Shown here one piece after another: positions 27,964-36,754 of a stretch of 64,000 nt of DNA. The position numbers and the translations under genes were made by a program. The stretch comes from CAVVIH01 sp963748295 (GTDB lineage Bacteria > Acidobacteriota > Vicinamibacteria > Vicinamibacterales > 2-12-FULL-66-21): contig CAVVIH010000005.1 of assembly GCA_963748295.1 (NCBI GenBank), forward strand, positions 930,001 through 994,000. The letters are read 5' to 3'. The notes below the pieces were generated by a model. The model was not told where the DNA came from and made no database searches. It was given only the letters and a program-made list of their open reading frames with translations. The number at the start of each line of letters is the position of its first letter. Position 1 is the first letter of the stretch.

Positions 27964-28269
27964 ACGAATTTCAAGTCCCGGGTCATTTCCACCGTGCGCC
28001 GGATCCCGCCGGGACGCGTCGCCACCTACGGCGATGTCGCGGCGGCGGCGGGCCGGCCCCGCGCCGCGCGCGCGGTCGGCAACATCATGCGAACATGTTC
28101 GCTGCGCGACGTGCCCTGCCACCGGGTGGTTGCGGCCGCGGGGCAGTTGGGCGGCTTCGGCGGGTATCTCGAGTTGAAGCGCTCGCTCCTGCGCGCCGAA
28201 GGGATCCTCGTGTCGGGGAACCGAATCCGCGAGTTCAAGACGCGGCGGTGGAACACCTCGCGGCGCTGA
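27961..28269 (+). CDS. MGMT-family alkyltransferase-like protein
   Basis: A 102-residue protein consisting only of the DNA-binding C-terminal domain of O6-alkylguanine-DNA alkyltransferases. It has IPPGRVATYGDVA, the Arg-finger region RAVGNIMRTC and the active-site motif PCHRV with its cysteine, followed by a glycine loop (LGGFGGYLELKRSLL). Length matches the alkyltransferase-like group, but those usually have Trp in place of the Cys, so real methyl transfer is possible. The best start is TTG 27961, whose GGGAG upstream belongs to the heptamer array. GTG codons inside are too late. Confidence 0.82.
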   Translation: MTNFKSRVISTVRRIPPGRVATYGDVAAAAGRPRAARAVGNIMRTCSLRDVPCHRVVAAAGQLGGFGGYLELKRSLLRAEGILVSGNRIREFKTRRWNTSRR

Positions 28270-28395
28270 GGCCCCGAGCACTCATTAAATGAACGAATAA
28301 CCAGCGAAACCGTAATCGAGGGGAACGAGCCTGTCGCGCCGTAGCCCACGACGGGAATTACGGGGCGAAGGCGGACCGGGCAACGCGAATCGGGC

Positions 28396-28992
28396 ATGCC
28401 GACGTCTAAGATCACAGTTCATCCCTCGTCCGCGCGTCAGGTCCCGGCCGGCGCGGCGGATGAGCGGGCGCTCGTCGAACGCTGCCGCCAAGGCGATCTG
28501 GGCGCATTCGAGGAGCTCTACAGGACGCACGCGGGGCGGTTATACAGTGTCGCGTTCCGGATGCTCGGGAATACGGCGGACGCGGAGGATCTCCTGCAGG
28601 AGATCTTTCTCGCCGCGCACCGGAAGCTCGACACGTTCCGCGGCGAGTCGGCGCTCGGGACCTGGCTGTACCGGCTGGCCACGAACCTCTGCCTCGATCA
28701 TCTGAGGAGCAGGACCGGCCGCTCGAACCAGTTGACCGACCCGCTGGACGACGAGCCGGGCGTGTTCGATACGAGCGTCGGCAGCCTCGCGGATCGGACG
28801 GTGGCGAAGATGGATCTCGAGCGCGCGCTCGCACGGCTCCCAGAGGGATGCCGCGCCGCCTTCGTGCTGCACGACGTCGAAGGGCTCGAGCATCGCGAGG
28901 TCGCCGAAGTGCTGGGAATCGCCGAAGGCACCTCGAAGTCGCAGGTGCACAAAGCGCGGTTGAAGCTGCGCGCGTTATTGAGCGGAAGTTAG
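28396..28992 (+). CDS. ECF-family RNA polymerase sigma factor (RpoE-like)
   Basis: A 198-residue sigma factor with region 2 (GAFEELYRTHAGRLYSVA, DAEDLLQEIFL) and region 4 (LPEGCRAAFVLHDVEGLEHREVAEVLGI, GTSKSQVHKARLKLR). It is followed 4 bp later by a zinc-finger anti-sigma gene, so it is probably held inactive until an envelope signal arrives. The downstream DUF4097 and small exported genes are candidate targets. No ECF-type promoter was convincing upstream. Confidence 0.94.
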   Translation: MPTSKITVHPSSARQVPAGAADERALVERCRQGDLGAFEELYRTHAGRLYSVAFRMLGNTADAEDLLQEIFLAAHRKLDTFRGESALGTWLYRLATNLCLDHLRSRTGRSNQLTDPLDDEPGVFDTSVGSLADRTVAKMDLERALARLPEGCRAAFVLHDVEGLEHREVAEVLGIAEGTSKSQVHKARLKLRALLSGS

Positions 28993-28996
28993 CCCC

Positions 28997-29744
28997 ATGC
29001 CCTGTCAGCGGTACGCACAGTCGATTCAGGACCTCGTGGACGGCACGCTCGGATCGATCCGTACAGGCCGAACTCGAGCAGCACCTGGAGACGTGTGCAT
29101 CGTGCCAGGCGTTCGCGGCGGACATGCAGCGCATCCGCGATCTCGCCGGGTCGCTGGATCGCCTCGCGCCGCCGGCGGGCGTGTGGCTGCAGGTCGCCGG
29201 GCGGCTGCGCCAGGAAGGGCGCATCCAGGACGTTCGCCAGGCGCCGAAAGGCCGGCAGGCCCGCTACGCCATCCTGGCGATCGCGGCCGGCCTGCTGATC
29301 GCCATCGGCGGCTCGCTCTTCGCGCTGATGCCGCTGCTCCGCGGCGGAGACGGCGCCGGGCAGCCGGCGGTCGAGCAGGCGGCAGGAACGCCGGGGGATG
29401 CGGGGTCCGTCCAGAGCATCGAGGATCACTTCCGGATTGCCGAGCAGCACATGCAGGCCGGCATCGCCAAGCTCGAGGAAGCGGCCAAGGCGGATGAATC
29501 GGCGATGGATCCGCAGACCGCGGCGATGCTGAAGAAGAACCTGGACATGATCGACCAGGCGATCGCCGAGAGCCGCGCGGCGCTGCGCGCGGAGCCGCAG
29601 AGCACGATCGCCCGCGACAGCCTGTTCAACGCGCTCCGCCGCAAGGTGGCGCTGCTGCAGGACACCATCGCGCTGATGAACGAGATGCGCAAGGGCGACG
29701 CGGCCGGCGCGGCGCAGGTCGTTGAAGGACTGAACAAGTCATAG
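28997..29744 (+). CDS. Zinc-finger anti-sigma factor (one frameshift)
   Basis: About 248 residues after repair. The N-terminal anti-sigma zinc finger is split: CQRYAQSIQDLVDGTLG in the first frame, and ELEQHLETCASCQAF (His-x3-Cys-x2-Cys) in the next. Removing one base near 29055 joins them. A single membrane span follows (YAILAIAAGLLIAIGGSLFA, about 105-125). A helical periplasmic domain with heptad-like EQHMQAGIAKLEEAAK completes the protein. It should bind the ECF sigma encoded just upstream. Confidence 0.85.
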
Positions 29745-29752
29745 GAGTTCGA

Positions 29753-30808
29753 TTGCTGAGACCGATCACGCTGCTCACGCTCGCCGCCCTTGCCGGTGCG
29801 GCCCTTCCGTCGGAGGCGCAGGTTTACCCCGAGCGCGTCCGATCCGTGACACGGACGGTGGTCCGTCCGACGGTCGAGCGCTATCAGCGCGACACCGATC
29901 GCGCGACGGAGTCCGAGCGCATCACCCGCACGTTCAAGCTCGGCGCGAACGGGGACATCGACATCGGCAACATCGCGGGGGACATCACGATTATCCGCGG
30001 CGGCGGCAACGACGTCGTGATCGAAGCGATCAAGACCAGCCGCGCGCGAACCGCGGAAGAAGCCAAGGCGGTGCTGCCGCTCGTCGAAGTGGACATCAGC
30101 GATCGCGCCGGCCGCGTCGAGGCTCGAACCCGCTACCCGAGGAACGACGACAACCGGCGGCGCAACTGGCGCAACATCAACGTCAGCGTGGCGTTCAACG
30201 TGACGGCGCCCGACCGCGCGCGGATCACCGTCAACACGATCTCGGGCAACATCTCGGTCAAGGACATCAAGGGCGACCTGACGCTCGAGACCATCAGCGG
30301 CAACGTGCAGATTGGCAACGCCGGCCGGATCTCGAAGGCGAAGACGGTCTCCGGCAACGTCGAGATCGTCGACACCACCGTCGACGGGGTGATGAGCGCG
30401 TCGACGATCAGCGGCATCCTGCTCATGCGCAACGTCAAGGCGCGCCAGCTCGAGCTCGGCAGCATCAGCGGCAACGTCGTCGTCGAGCACGTCACCGCCG
30501 AGCGGGTCGAGGCGCAGTCGATCAGCGGCGAAATCAAGCTGTCCGGCCCGCTCGTGCGCGGCGGTCGCTACGACCTCGGTTCCCATTCCGGCACGATCGA
30601 AGTCGTTCTGACAGGCGATGTAGGGTTTGAAATCGAGGCCAGCTCCTTCAGCGGCTCGATCCGGACCGATCTCCCACTCAAGCTCAGCGGTGTGAGCCCG
30701 GCCGGCAGCCGCGGCCGCCAGCGCTCGATTCGCGGCTCATATGGCGACGGCAGCGCCTTCCTCGACCTCACCACCTTCTCGGGCAGCGTCGTCCTCAGCA
30801 AAAAATAA
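29753..30808 (+). CDS. DUF4097 family exported beta-helix protein
   Basis: A 351-residue protein with a signal peptide (about 1-23) and regularly spaced SGN motifs (ISGNISVKDIKGDL, TISGNVQIGN, TVSGNVEIVD, SISGNVVVEH) about every 20-25 residues. This is the DUF4097 right-handed beta-helix-like pattern. It starts at TTG 29753 with GGAG seven bases upstream. DUF4097 genes are often found with ECF sigma/anti-sigma pairs, as here. The molecular role is unknown; a surface or periplasmic structural role is inferred. Confidence 0.88.
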   Translation: MLRPITLLTLAALAGAALPSEAQVYPERVRSVTRTVVRPTVERYQRDTDRATESERITRTFKLGANGDIDIGNIAGDITIIRGGGNDVVIEAIKTSRARTAEEAKAVLPLVEVDISDRAGRVEARTRYPRNDDNRRRNWRNINVSVAFNVTAPDRARITVNTISGNISVKDIKGDLTLETISGNVQIGNAGRISKAKTVSGNVEIVDTTVDGVMSASTISGILLMRNVKARQLELGSISGNVVVEHVTAERVEAQSISGEIKLSGPLVRGGRYDLGSHSGTIEVVLTGDVGFEIEASSFSGSIRTDLPLKLSGVSPAGSRGRQRSIRGSYGDGSAFLDLTTFSGSVVLSKK

Positions 30809-30847
30809 GGGTGCTGGCATCCGACATGCTTTTCTTCGTTCGGCCGA

Positions 30848-30853
30848 TATAAT
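30848..30853 (+). promoter_or_regulatory. -10 box (TATAAT)
   Basis: A perfect TATAAT 31 bp before ATG 30884, in the context CCGATATAAT that also precedes the aldehyde dehydrogenase gene. The -35 region is weak. GGGAGAG follows as ribosome binding site. Confidence 0.55.
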
Positions 30854-30883
30854 GTTCAGGTCGTTCGCAGGGAGAGTGCCGTG

Positions 30884-31372
30884 ATGAAGAAACAGTGGGT
30901 TCTGATTGGATTGCTGGCGGCAGGCTTGGGAAGTGGCCAGGTGCTCGCCCAGCACCAGGCGCCGAACCAGCAGCCGCTGACGGCCGAGGCGCCAGCCGTG
31001 CCCACGGCCGAGGTCGCGCTCGGCAGCGTGCGCATTCCGCGCGCGGTGACGGCTGACGGAAAGGCGCTGCCCGCGGGACAGTACCAGGTGAGGCTGACCG
31101 CGCAGCAGGCCAAGCCGGAAGCCGTCGGTACGACCGAACAGCTCGAACGCTGGGCCGAGTTCGTACAGGGCGGCACTGTGAAGGGCCGCGAGGTCGTCAC
31201 GATCGTCCCGCAGGCCGAGATCAAGATGGTCGTGAAGGACGCGCCGCCGGCCTCCGGCGGCTCGAAGGTTCAGGTGCTTCGCGGCAACGAATACCTGCGC
31301 GTCTGGTTCAACCGCGCCGGTAATCACTACCTGATGCACCTGCCGGTCAGCGGCGCCGCCAAGGCGAACTGA
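30884..31372 (+). CDS. Small exported protein, unknown
   Basis: A 162-residue protein with a signal peptide (MKKQWVLIGLLAAGLGSGQVLAQ, cleavage near residue 22). The proline- and alanine-rich mature start is followed by a compact beta-rich region (GQYQVRLTAQQAKPEA, EIKMVVKDAPP, NEYLRVWFNRAGNHYLMHLP). It is not recognised, but similar small exported proteins are common in acidobacteria. ATG 30884 is preferred over the GTG just before it; GGGAGAG lies upstream. It has its own TATAAT box and a heptamer hairpin after its stop. Confidence 0.75.
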   Translation: MKKQWVLIGLLAAGLGSGQVLAQHQAPNQQPLTAEAPAVPTAEVALGSVRIPRAVTADGKALPAGQYQVRLTAQQAKPEAVGTTEQLERWAEFVQGGTVKGREVVTIVPQAEIKMVVKDAPPASGGSKVQVLRGNEYLRVWFNRAGNHYLMHLPVSGAAKAN

Positions 31373-31377
31373 CGCTC

Positions 31378-31442
31378 TCAACTCCCAACTCCGCAACTCC
31401 CAACTCTCTTGGGGATTGGGAGTTGGTCTTTTTTGGGAGTTG
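31378..31442. repeat. Heptamer array, inverted (CCAACTC / GGGAGTT family)
   Basis: A compact copy: CAACTCC-type units at 31379-31407, then TTGGGAGTTGG units to 31442. It fills the space between two convergent genes (stop 31372 plus, stop 31443 minus). It could serve both as a hairpin terminator. Confidence 0.88.
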
Positions 31443-33104
31443 TCAAAGCGCCATCACGTCGAACTGCTCGTGATGCAGGTGCATGTCCGGCTTGATCGTC
31501 ACGGGCCTGCCGAGCGTCTGTTCCAGATCGCGGAACACGGCGCTCTCCTCTTCCTTCAGGGCGCGCGCGATGTCGGGGTTCACCCTCAGGATCACGCCGC
31601 GCCCATCGAGCTCCGGGCCGATCTTCCGGAGCTCCATCAGGATCTCTGAGCAGATCGTCGAGCTCGACTTGATCGATCCCGATCCGGAGCAGTAGGGGCA
31701 CGGCTCGGTCAGCTGCCGCTCGAGGCTTTGCTTGACCCGCTTGCGCGTCACGATCACGAGGCCGAAGTCCGACACCTGGACGGCCTTCGACGGCGAGCGA
31801 TCCTTTCGCAGCTCCTTCTCGACCTCCTGGAACACCTTCTGACGGTTCTTCTTCTCCTCCATGTCGATCAGGTCGAGCACGATGATGCCGCCCAGATCGC
31901 GCAGTCGGAGCTGCCGGACGATCTCCTTGACCGCCTCGAGGTTGGTCTTGACGATGGTGTCCTCGAGCCGGCCGGTGCGCTTGCCGACGTAGCGGCCGGT
32001 GTTGACGTCGATCGCCACGAGCGCTTCCGTCTGGTTGATGACGAGATACCCTCCCGACTTCAGCCAGACCTTGCTGCGCAGCGCCTTGTCGATTTCAGCC
32101 TGGACGCCGTATTCCTCCAGGATCGGATAGTCCTTCGTGTAGAGCTTCACCCTCGTCAGCAGCGACGGCATGATGCGCTCGACCAGCGCGACGACACGGC
32201 GGTGCTCCTGCTCGTGGTCGATGCGGATCGCCGTGTAGTCGTCGGTGAGGAGGTCGCGCAGCAGCTTGGTGACCAGGCTCTGCTCCTGGAAGAGCAGCGC
32301 CGGCGGGCGGCGGCCTTCCATCTTCTTCCGGATCTCCGACCAGACCTGATGGAAGTAGGCGAGGTCCGAGACGATGTCTTCCTTGGATCGGCCGGAAGCG
32401 GCGGTCCTGATGATGACGCCGCCGGTGAATCCGTGCTGCTCGCGGAACTCGCGAACGATGCCGCGGAGCCGGCCGCGCTCCTCGCGTGACTCGATCTTCC
32501 GCGACACGCCGACGTGGTCGACGGTCGGCATGAACACCAGGAAGCGGCCCGGCATCGTCACGTGCGAGGTCAGGCGGGCGCCCTTGGTGCCGAGCGGCTC
32601 CTTGACGACCTGCACGAGGACTTCCTGCCCTTCCTTGAGCAGGTCCTCTATCTTGGGCTGGGGCCTTTCTTCGCGCGGACCCAATCGGGCCGACGGGCGG
32701 CCGTCGCGGTCGCGGCTGCGGCGTTCGGGCCTGCCGTTGCGCACCGGCGCCTCGCTCGGCGCCTCGTCGGCCGGCGCCTCGCCGGCGAGCGCGGGCACCA
32801 CGATCGGCAGCTCCGCGGTGTCGGCTGTGTCGTCGTCGTCTTCGTCGTCGCCGGCAAGCCGCTCGAACTCCTCGACGGTGTTGACGACTTCGGAGACGTA
32901 GAGGAACGCGTCGCGCTCGAGGCCGATGTCAACGAACGAGGACTGCATGCCGGGAAGGACTTTCGAGACCCGGCCCTTGTAGATGTTGCCAACGACGCCG
33001 CGCTGGCGCTCCCGCTCGATGAAGACCTCGACGACCTGGTCGTCCTCGAGGATCGCGACCCTCGTTTCGAGGTCGCTCGAGGAGATGATCATCTCCTTGT
33101 TCAT
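31443..33104 (-). CDS. rng: Ribonuclease E/G family endoribonuclease
   Basis: A 553-residue endoribonuclease that processes rRNA and mRNA. The N-terminal S1 domain (GNIYKGRVSKVLPGMQSSFVDIG) is interrupted by an insert of about 60 residues, acidic (DDEDDDDTAD) then basic (RPERRSRDRDGR). The catalytic Asp pair sits in VAIDVNTGRYVG and IIVLDLIDM. The zinc-link motif is CPYCSG. It lacks the long RNase E scaffold tail, so it is RNase G-sized. Its position after rodA matches the classic mre-rng linkage. Confidence 0.95.
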   Translation of the reverse strand: MNKEMIISSSDLETRVAILEDDQVVEVFIERERQRGVVGNIYKGRVSKVLPGMQSSFVDIGLERDAFLYVSEVVNTVEEFERLAGDDEDDDDTADTAELPIVVPALAGEAPADEAPSEAPVRNGRPERRSRDRDGRPSARLGPREERPQPKIEDLLKEGQEVLVQVVKEPLGTKGARLTSHVTMPGRFLVFMPTVDHVGVSRKIESREERGRLRGIVREFREQHGFTGGVIIRTAASGRSKEDIVSDLAYFHQVWSEIRKKMEGRRPPALLFQEQSLVTKLLRDLLTDDYTAIRIDHEQEHRRVVALVERIMPSLLTRVKLYTKDYPILEEYGVQAEIDKALRSKVWLKSGGYLVINQTEALVAIDVNTGRYVGKRTGRLEDTIVKTNLEAVKEIVRQLRLRDLGGIIVLDLIDMEEKKNRQKVFQEVEKELRKDRSPSKAVQVSDFGLVIVTRKRVKQSLERQLTEPCPYCSGSGSIKSSSTICSEILMELRKIGPELDGRGVILRVNPDIARALKEEESAVFRDLEQTLGRPVTIKPDMHLHHEQFDVMAL

Positions 33105-33232
33105 GAAACAAACTCCGCAAGTGGACGGCCTGCCGCGACCGCTCCGCGCCCGCGCACACGATCGACACGCCCGCCAGAAGGGCGAGCTGCCACGCAGCGA
33201 AAACGAGGAACAGGTCGTGGGTCATCGGACCG

Positions 33233-34333
33233 TCAGTTCGTGAATCTCCTCATCCTCACATTGAGGATGAGACCAAAAGCCGCCAGCGTGGCGATGAGCG
33301 ACGAACCGCCGTAGCTCATCAACGGCAGCGTAATACCCTTGACCGGCGCCAGGCCGGCCGACATCGCGATGTTGTAAATCACCTGGAACGAAAACCCGGC
33401 AATGATGCCCGCGACCAGGTAGGCTCCGAGCCTGTCCTTGGAGAGCCGCGCGGCCTCCAGCGATCGCAGGATGATGAACAGATACAGACCGAGGACGGCG
33501 AGGACGCCGATGAATCCCTGCTCCTCGGCGAGAACCGAGAAAATAAAATCGTTGTGCGCGACCGGCAGGAACTTGTACTGCCCCTGCGTGCCCTGCATGA
33601 AACCCTTTCCTGTCAGACCGCCGGATCCGACGGTGATCCGGGCCTGGATCTGCTGGTAGCCGTCACCGCGCGGATCCTGCTCCGGATCGAGAAACGTGGT
33701 AATTCGACTCTTCTGGTAATCCTTGAGCGCGAACTGCCAGGCGAGCGGCGCCATCAGGACGGCGATGAGCGCGATCACGCCGAGCAGCCGCAGGCGCATG
33801 CCCGCGAGATATGCAATGCCGAGAAACACGGGAATCAGCGTGACCGCGGTGCCGAGGTCCGGCTGCCTGGCGATGAGCAGCACCGGCACCGCCGTGAACA
33901 GGCCGCCGACGATGAGGTCGCCCATGTTGCGGGCGCCCCGCCGGTTCTCGCCGAAGTAGGTCGCGAGAATCAGCGCCAGGGCGATGCGGCCGAACTCCGA
34001 CGGCTGCAGGTTGAACGGACCGATTTCGATCCAGCGCGTCGCGTTGAACTGGGTGGACCCCTTGAACAGCACGAACAGCAGGAGGGCGAGGAGCCCGCCG
34101 AACAGTACCAGCGAGTTCTCCGCCAGCAGGCGGTAATCGATCACGAGAAACACGAAGAGGGCAATCAGCCCGAGGACCAGCGCGTAGGTCTGCGTGCGCA
34201 CCTGCGGCCCGGCGTGATCCCCGACCACGACGTAGGTCGTGCTGTAGATCATCGCGACGCCGATGCCGGTCAGCACCAGCAGGGCCCCGAGCAGGAGCCA
34301 GTCCACGTGGAAGATCAACCGACGTTCGAACAT
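33233..34333 (-). CDS. rodA: Rod-shape peptidoglycan polymerase RodA (SEDS)
   Basis: A 366-residue SEDS-family glycosyltransferase with about ten membrane spans. The conserved blocks RWIEIGPFNLQPSEFGR, RQPDLGTAV, VAHNDFIFSVLAEEQG and PLMSYGGSS are all present. It polymerises lipid II for lateral wall growth and works with the PBP2 encoded 2 bp upstream. The FtsW alternative is unlikely given the mre cluster. It starts at ATG 34333. Confidence 0.96.
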   Translation of the reverse strand: MFERRLIFHVDWLLLGALLVLTGIGVAMIYSTTYVVVGDHAGPQVRTQTYALVLGLIALFVFLVIDYRLLAENSLVLFGGLLALLLFVLFKGSTQFNATRWIEIGPFNLQPSEFGRIALALILATYFGENRRGARNMGDLIVGGLFTAVPVLLIARQPDLGTAVTLIPVFLGIAYLAGMRLRLLGVIALIAVLMAPLAWQFALKDYQKSRITTFLDPEQDPRGDGYQQIQARITVGSGGLTGKGFMQGTQGQYKFLPVAHNDFIFSVLAEEQGFIGVLAVLGLYLFIILRSLEAARLSKDRLGAYLVAGIIAGFSFQVIYNIAMSAGLAPVKGITLPLMSYGGSSLIATLAAFGLILNVRMRRFTN

Positions 34334-34335
34334 CG

Positions 34336-36234
34336 TTACCGGACTTGTCCTGGCGCTGCACCCGCCGCGGTGGCGACGATCGCCGGGGTCGGGGCTTTCT
34401 GCAGCGTCGGCAGCGGCCGGCCTTCCTTCTTCGCGAAATAGGTTTCCATCGCGTACTTGGCAATCGGCGCGCCGAGATAGCCGTGCTCGGCGTGCTCGGC
34501 GAAGATCACGCCGGCAATCTCCGGCTTGTCGTGCGGCGCGAAGAACACGAACCAGCCGTGATCGCGGACGTCCATGCCGGTTCGGGCGACCGCGGCCTTC
34601 CCCTGGTTCGAGACCACCTGCGACGTTCCGGTCTTGCCGGCGACGTCGTAGCCCGGAATCTTGCCACGACCGCCGGTGCCGGCGCCATTGACGACCAGCC
34701 AGAGCCCGTCGTGGACCGCGTCGATGGTCGACTGCTTCATCTTCACCACCGACTGCGGCGGGGGGGCCGGAACCGGCTTCAATCCCTCACCCTCGTCCAC
34801 CGCCTTCAGCACGTGCGGCGTGAACCGGGTGCCGCCGTTCGCGACGACCATCATCATCACCGCCATCGAGAGCGGCGTCACGCTGACCGCCCCCTGGCCG
34901 ATCGACACGGAGATCGTCTCCCCGGCGTACCACTTCTCTTTCATCTCGCGCTGCTTCCACTCGGTCGACGGCACCAGCCCCTTCAGCTCGTTCGGCAGAT
35001 CGATCCCGCTGCGTTCGCCGAGGCCGAGCAGCGACGCCCACTTGTGAATGCGATCGACACCAAGCATGTTGCCGACGGTGTAGAAGTAGGTGTTGCACGA
35101 CTTCTCGAGCGCGGTCCGCATGCTGACCGTCCCGTGGCCGCCCGCCTGCCAGCACTTGAAGAACCGCCCGTAGAAGTTCGCGCCCCCCGGACAGAACACC
35201 GTGGTCTCGGGCGTGACGACGCCTTCCTCGAGCGCGGCGATCGCGGTGGCGATCTTGAAAGTGGATCCCGGCGAATAGCGTCCCTGCAGCACGCGGTTCT
35301 GCAGCGGCTTCAGCTTGTCGGTGTTGAGCGACCGCCACGTCGCGAGATCGAGTCCGACGGCGAAGCTGTTCGGGTCGTAGGCGGGAAGGCTCACCAGCGA
35401 CAGCACTTCGCCCGTCCGCGGATCGAGGATGACGGCGCCGCCGTTGTAGCCGAAGTGCCTGAAGCCTTCTTCGGTCGCGCGCTGTATGTCCGCGTCGATC
35501 GTCAGCTGCAGGCGGCGCCCCTCGCTCGGTGGCCGCTTTTTCGCTTCCTCGATTTCGCGTCCGAGGCTGTTGACGACGACCTCGCGGGCGCCGTCCTTGC
35601 CCATGAGCAGGCGGTTATACGCCTGCTCGACTCCCGCCTGCCCCACTTTCGCGCCCGACTCGATCCCCTGGTAATCCGGCCGCGCCAGCTGCGCTTCGCT
35701 GACTTCGCCGACATACCCGAAGAGGTGGGCCGCCATGTCCTCGGCCGGATACTTCCGCGTCGGCACCTCCTCGCGAATGATGCCGGGCAGTTCGTACTTG
35801 CGCGCGCTGAAGGCGATCAACTGCGCGCGCGTCGCGTTTTCGATCAGGACGATCGGCCGGTAACTCGGCTCCTTGCGCTGGCGGTTGACGGTCTCGCGCA
35901 GCTGCGCTTCGTCCACCCCGGTGGCCATCGCGAGCACCCGCAGCGTTTCGTCGAGGTTCTTCGACTGCTCGCGCACCAGCGCGATGTTGTAGGTGTACTG
36001 ATTCTCGACCAGGATGGTCCCGTGGCGATCGAACAACACGCCGCGCGGCGCCGGCAGCGGCAGCTGGCGCATGTGGTTGTTCTCGGCCATCTCCTCGAAC
36101 TTGTTGTGCTGGGCGACCTGGAAGACCCAGAAGCCGATCGCCAGCAGCGCGAACGCCAGCGCAATCGTGCCTTGCAGCACGCCAAGCCTGTTGCCCAGGT
36201 GGCGCCGATCGTCCGGCATCAGATTCGTTGACAC
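34336..36234 (-). CDS. mrdA: Penicillin-binding protein 2 (transpeptidase)
   Basis: A 632-residue class B PBP: one membrane anchor (about 18-40), a dimerisation/pedestal region (APRGVLFDRHG), and the transpeptidase domain. Catalytic Ser324 is in GSTFK, the second motif is SCN, and KTGT is the third. An Ala/Pro-rich tail follows the domain. It starts at GTG 36234, one base past the mreD stop. It crosslinks peptidoglycan during elongation as partner of RodA. Confidence 0.96.
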   Translation of the reverse strand: MSTNLMPDDRRHLGNRLGVLQGTIALAFALLAIGFWVFQVAQHNKFEEMAENNHMRQLPLPAPRGVLFDRHGTILVENQYTYNIALVREQSKNLDETLRVLAMATGVDEAQLRETVNRQRKEPSYRPIVLIENATRAQLIAFSARKYELPGIIREEVPTRKYPAEDMAAHLFGYVGEVSEAQLARPDYQGIESGAKVGQAGVEQAYNRLLMGKDGAREVVVNSLGREIEEAKKRPPSEGRRLQLTIDADIQRATEEGFRHFGYNGGAVILDPRTGEVLSLVSLPAYDPNSFAVGLDLATWRSLNTDKLKPLQNRVLQGRYSPGSTFKIATAIAALEEGVVTPETTVFCPGGANFYGRFFKCWQAGGHGTVSMRTALEKSCNTYFYTVGNMLGVDRIHKWASLLGLGERSGIDLPNELKGLVPSTEWKQREMKEKWYAGETISVSIGQGAVSVTPLSMAVMMMVVANGGTRFTPHVLKAVDEGEGLKPVPAPPPQSVVKMKQSTIDAVHDGLWLVVNGAGTGGRGKIPGYDVAGKTGTSQVVSNQGKAAVARTGMDVRDHGWFVFFAPHDKPEIAGVIFAEHAEHGYLGAPIAKYAMETYFAKKEGRPLPTLQKAPTPAIVATAAGAAPGQVR

Positions 36235-36235
36235 C

Positions 36236-36754
36236 CTAGAACCTTCTTCTGCTGAGGCTCTCGCCCCGCATCCGCCGCCGCTGCAACAGGCCGGGCCCTG
36301 CTTCGATGACCTGGAACGCGATGATCCCGATCGCGCCGTTCAGCGCCGCCTGCGTGACGAGCGCCATCAGTTGAAACCGCAGCGGCCGCGACGCGACCAG
36401 CGCCGCGAGCGCCTGAAAACACAGATCGTGGACGATGGTCGCCGCCACGAACATGATGAAGCGCGACAGCGGCTGCGACACGATGAATTGCGCGCCGAGC
36501 ACGCCGACCATGAACCCGACCAGCGTCTTCGAAAACCCGCCAATACCGATTATCCCGCCGGAAAGCGCATCCTGCGCCAGCCCGCCGATCGCGCCGGCTG
36601 TCAACCCGATCACCGGACCGAACGCGAGCGCCACGTAAACCACCGCCACCAGCACCAGATTGACCGAGGCGCCGGCGCCGACCGACATGCCGGCCAGGGT
36701 CGACTGCAGCGTCAGCGCCACCGCCATGGCGAGCAGAACGCCCAGTGCCCTCAC
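36236..36754 (-). CDS. mreD: Rod shape-determining protein MreD
   Basis: A 172-residue membrane protein with five or six spans, the normal MreD size. It has the family stretch VALAFGPVIGLTAGAIGGLAQD and GGIIGIGGFSKTLVGF. The GTG start at 36754 overlaps the mreC stop as GTGA. A longer open frame that seems to fuse MreC and MreD is an effect of the frameshift inside mreC, not a real fusion. Confidence 0.9.
   Translation of the reverse strand: MRALGVLLAMAVALTLQSTLAGMSVGAGASVNLVLVAVVYVALAFGPVIGLTAGAIGGLAQDALSGGIIGIGGFSKTLVGFMVGVLGAQFIVSQPLSRFIMFVAATIVHDLCFQALAALVASRPLRFQLMALVTQAALNGAIGIIAFQVIEAGPGLLQRRRMRGESLSRRRF

Noticed and set aside
23714..28292. A shared 12-mer CATTAAATGAAC at 23714 and 28281, upstream of the phosphatase and near the ECF sigma gene.
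   Set aside because: At the first site it overlaps the start codon. The positions relative to genes differ and no further copies were seen, so it may be chance.
28281..28395. A possible ECF-type autoregulatory promoter (GGGAAC near 28321 and CGTAG downstream) before the ECF sigma gene.
   Set aside because: The spacing between the elements is about 13 bp, too short for known ECF promoters.
32929..33225. A 98-codon minus-strand frame starting 8 bp after rodA, with a hydrophobic start (LFLVFAAWQLALLAGVSIV).
   Set aside because: Most of it overlaps rng out of frame and is Arg-rich there. Only the first 40 codons look protein-like, so I could not support a gene.
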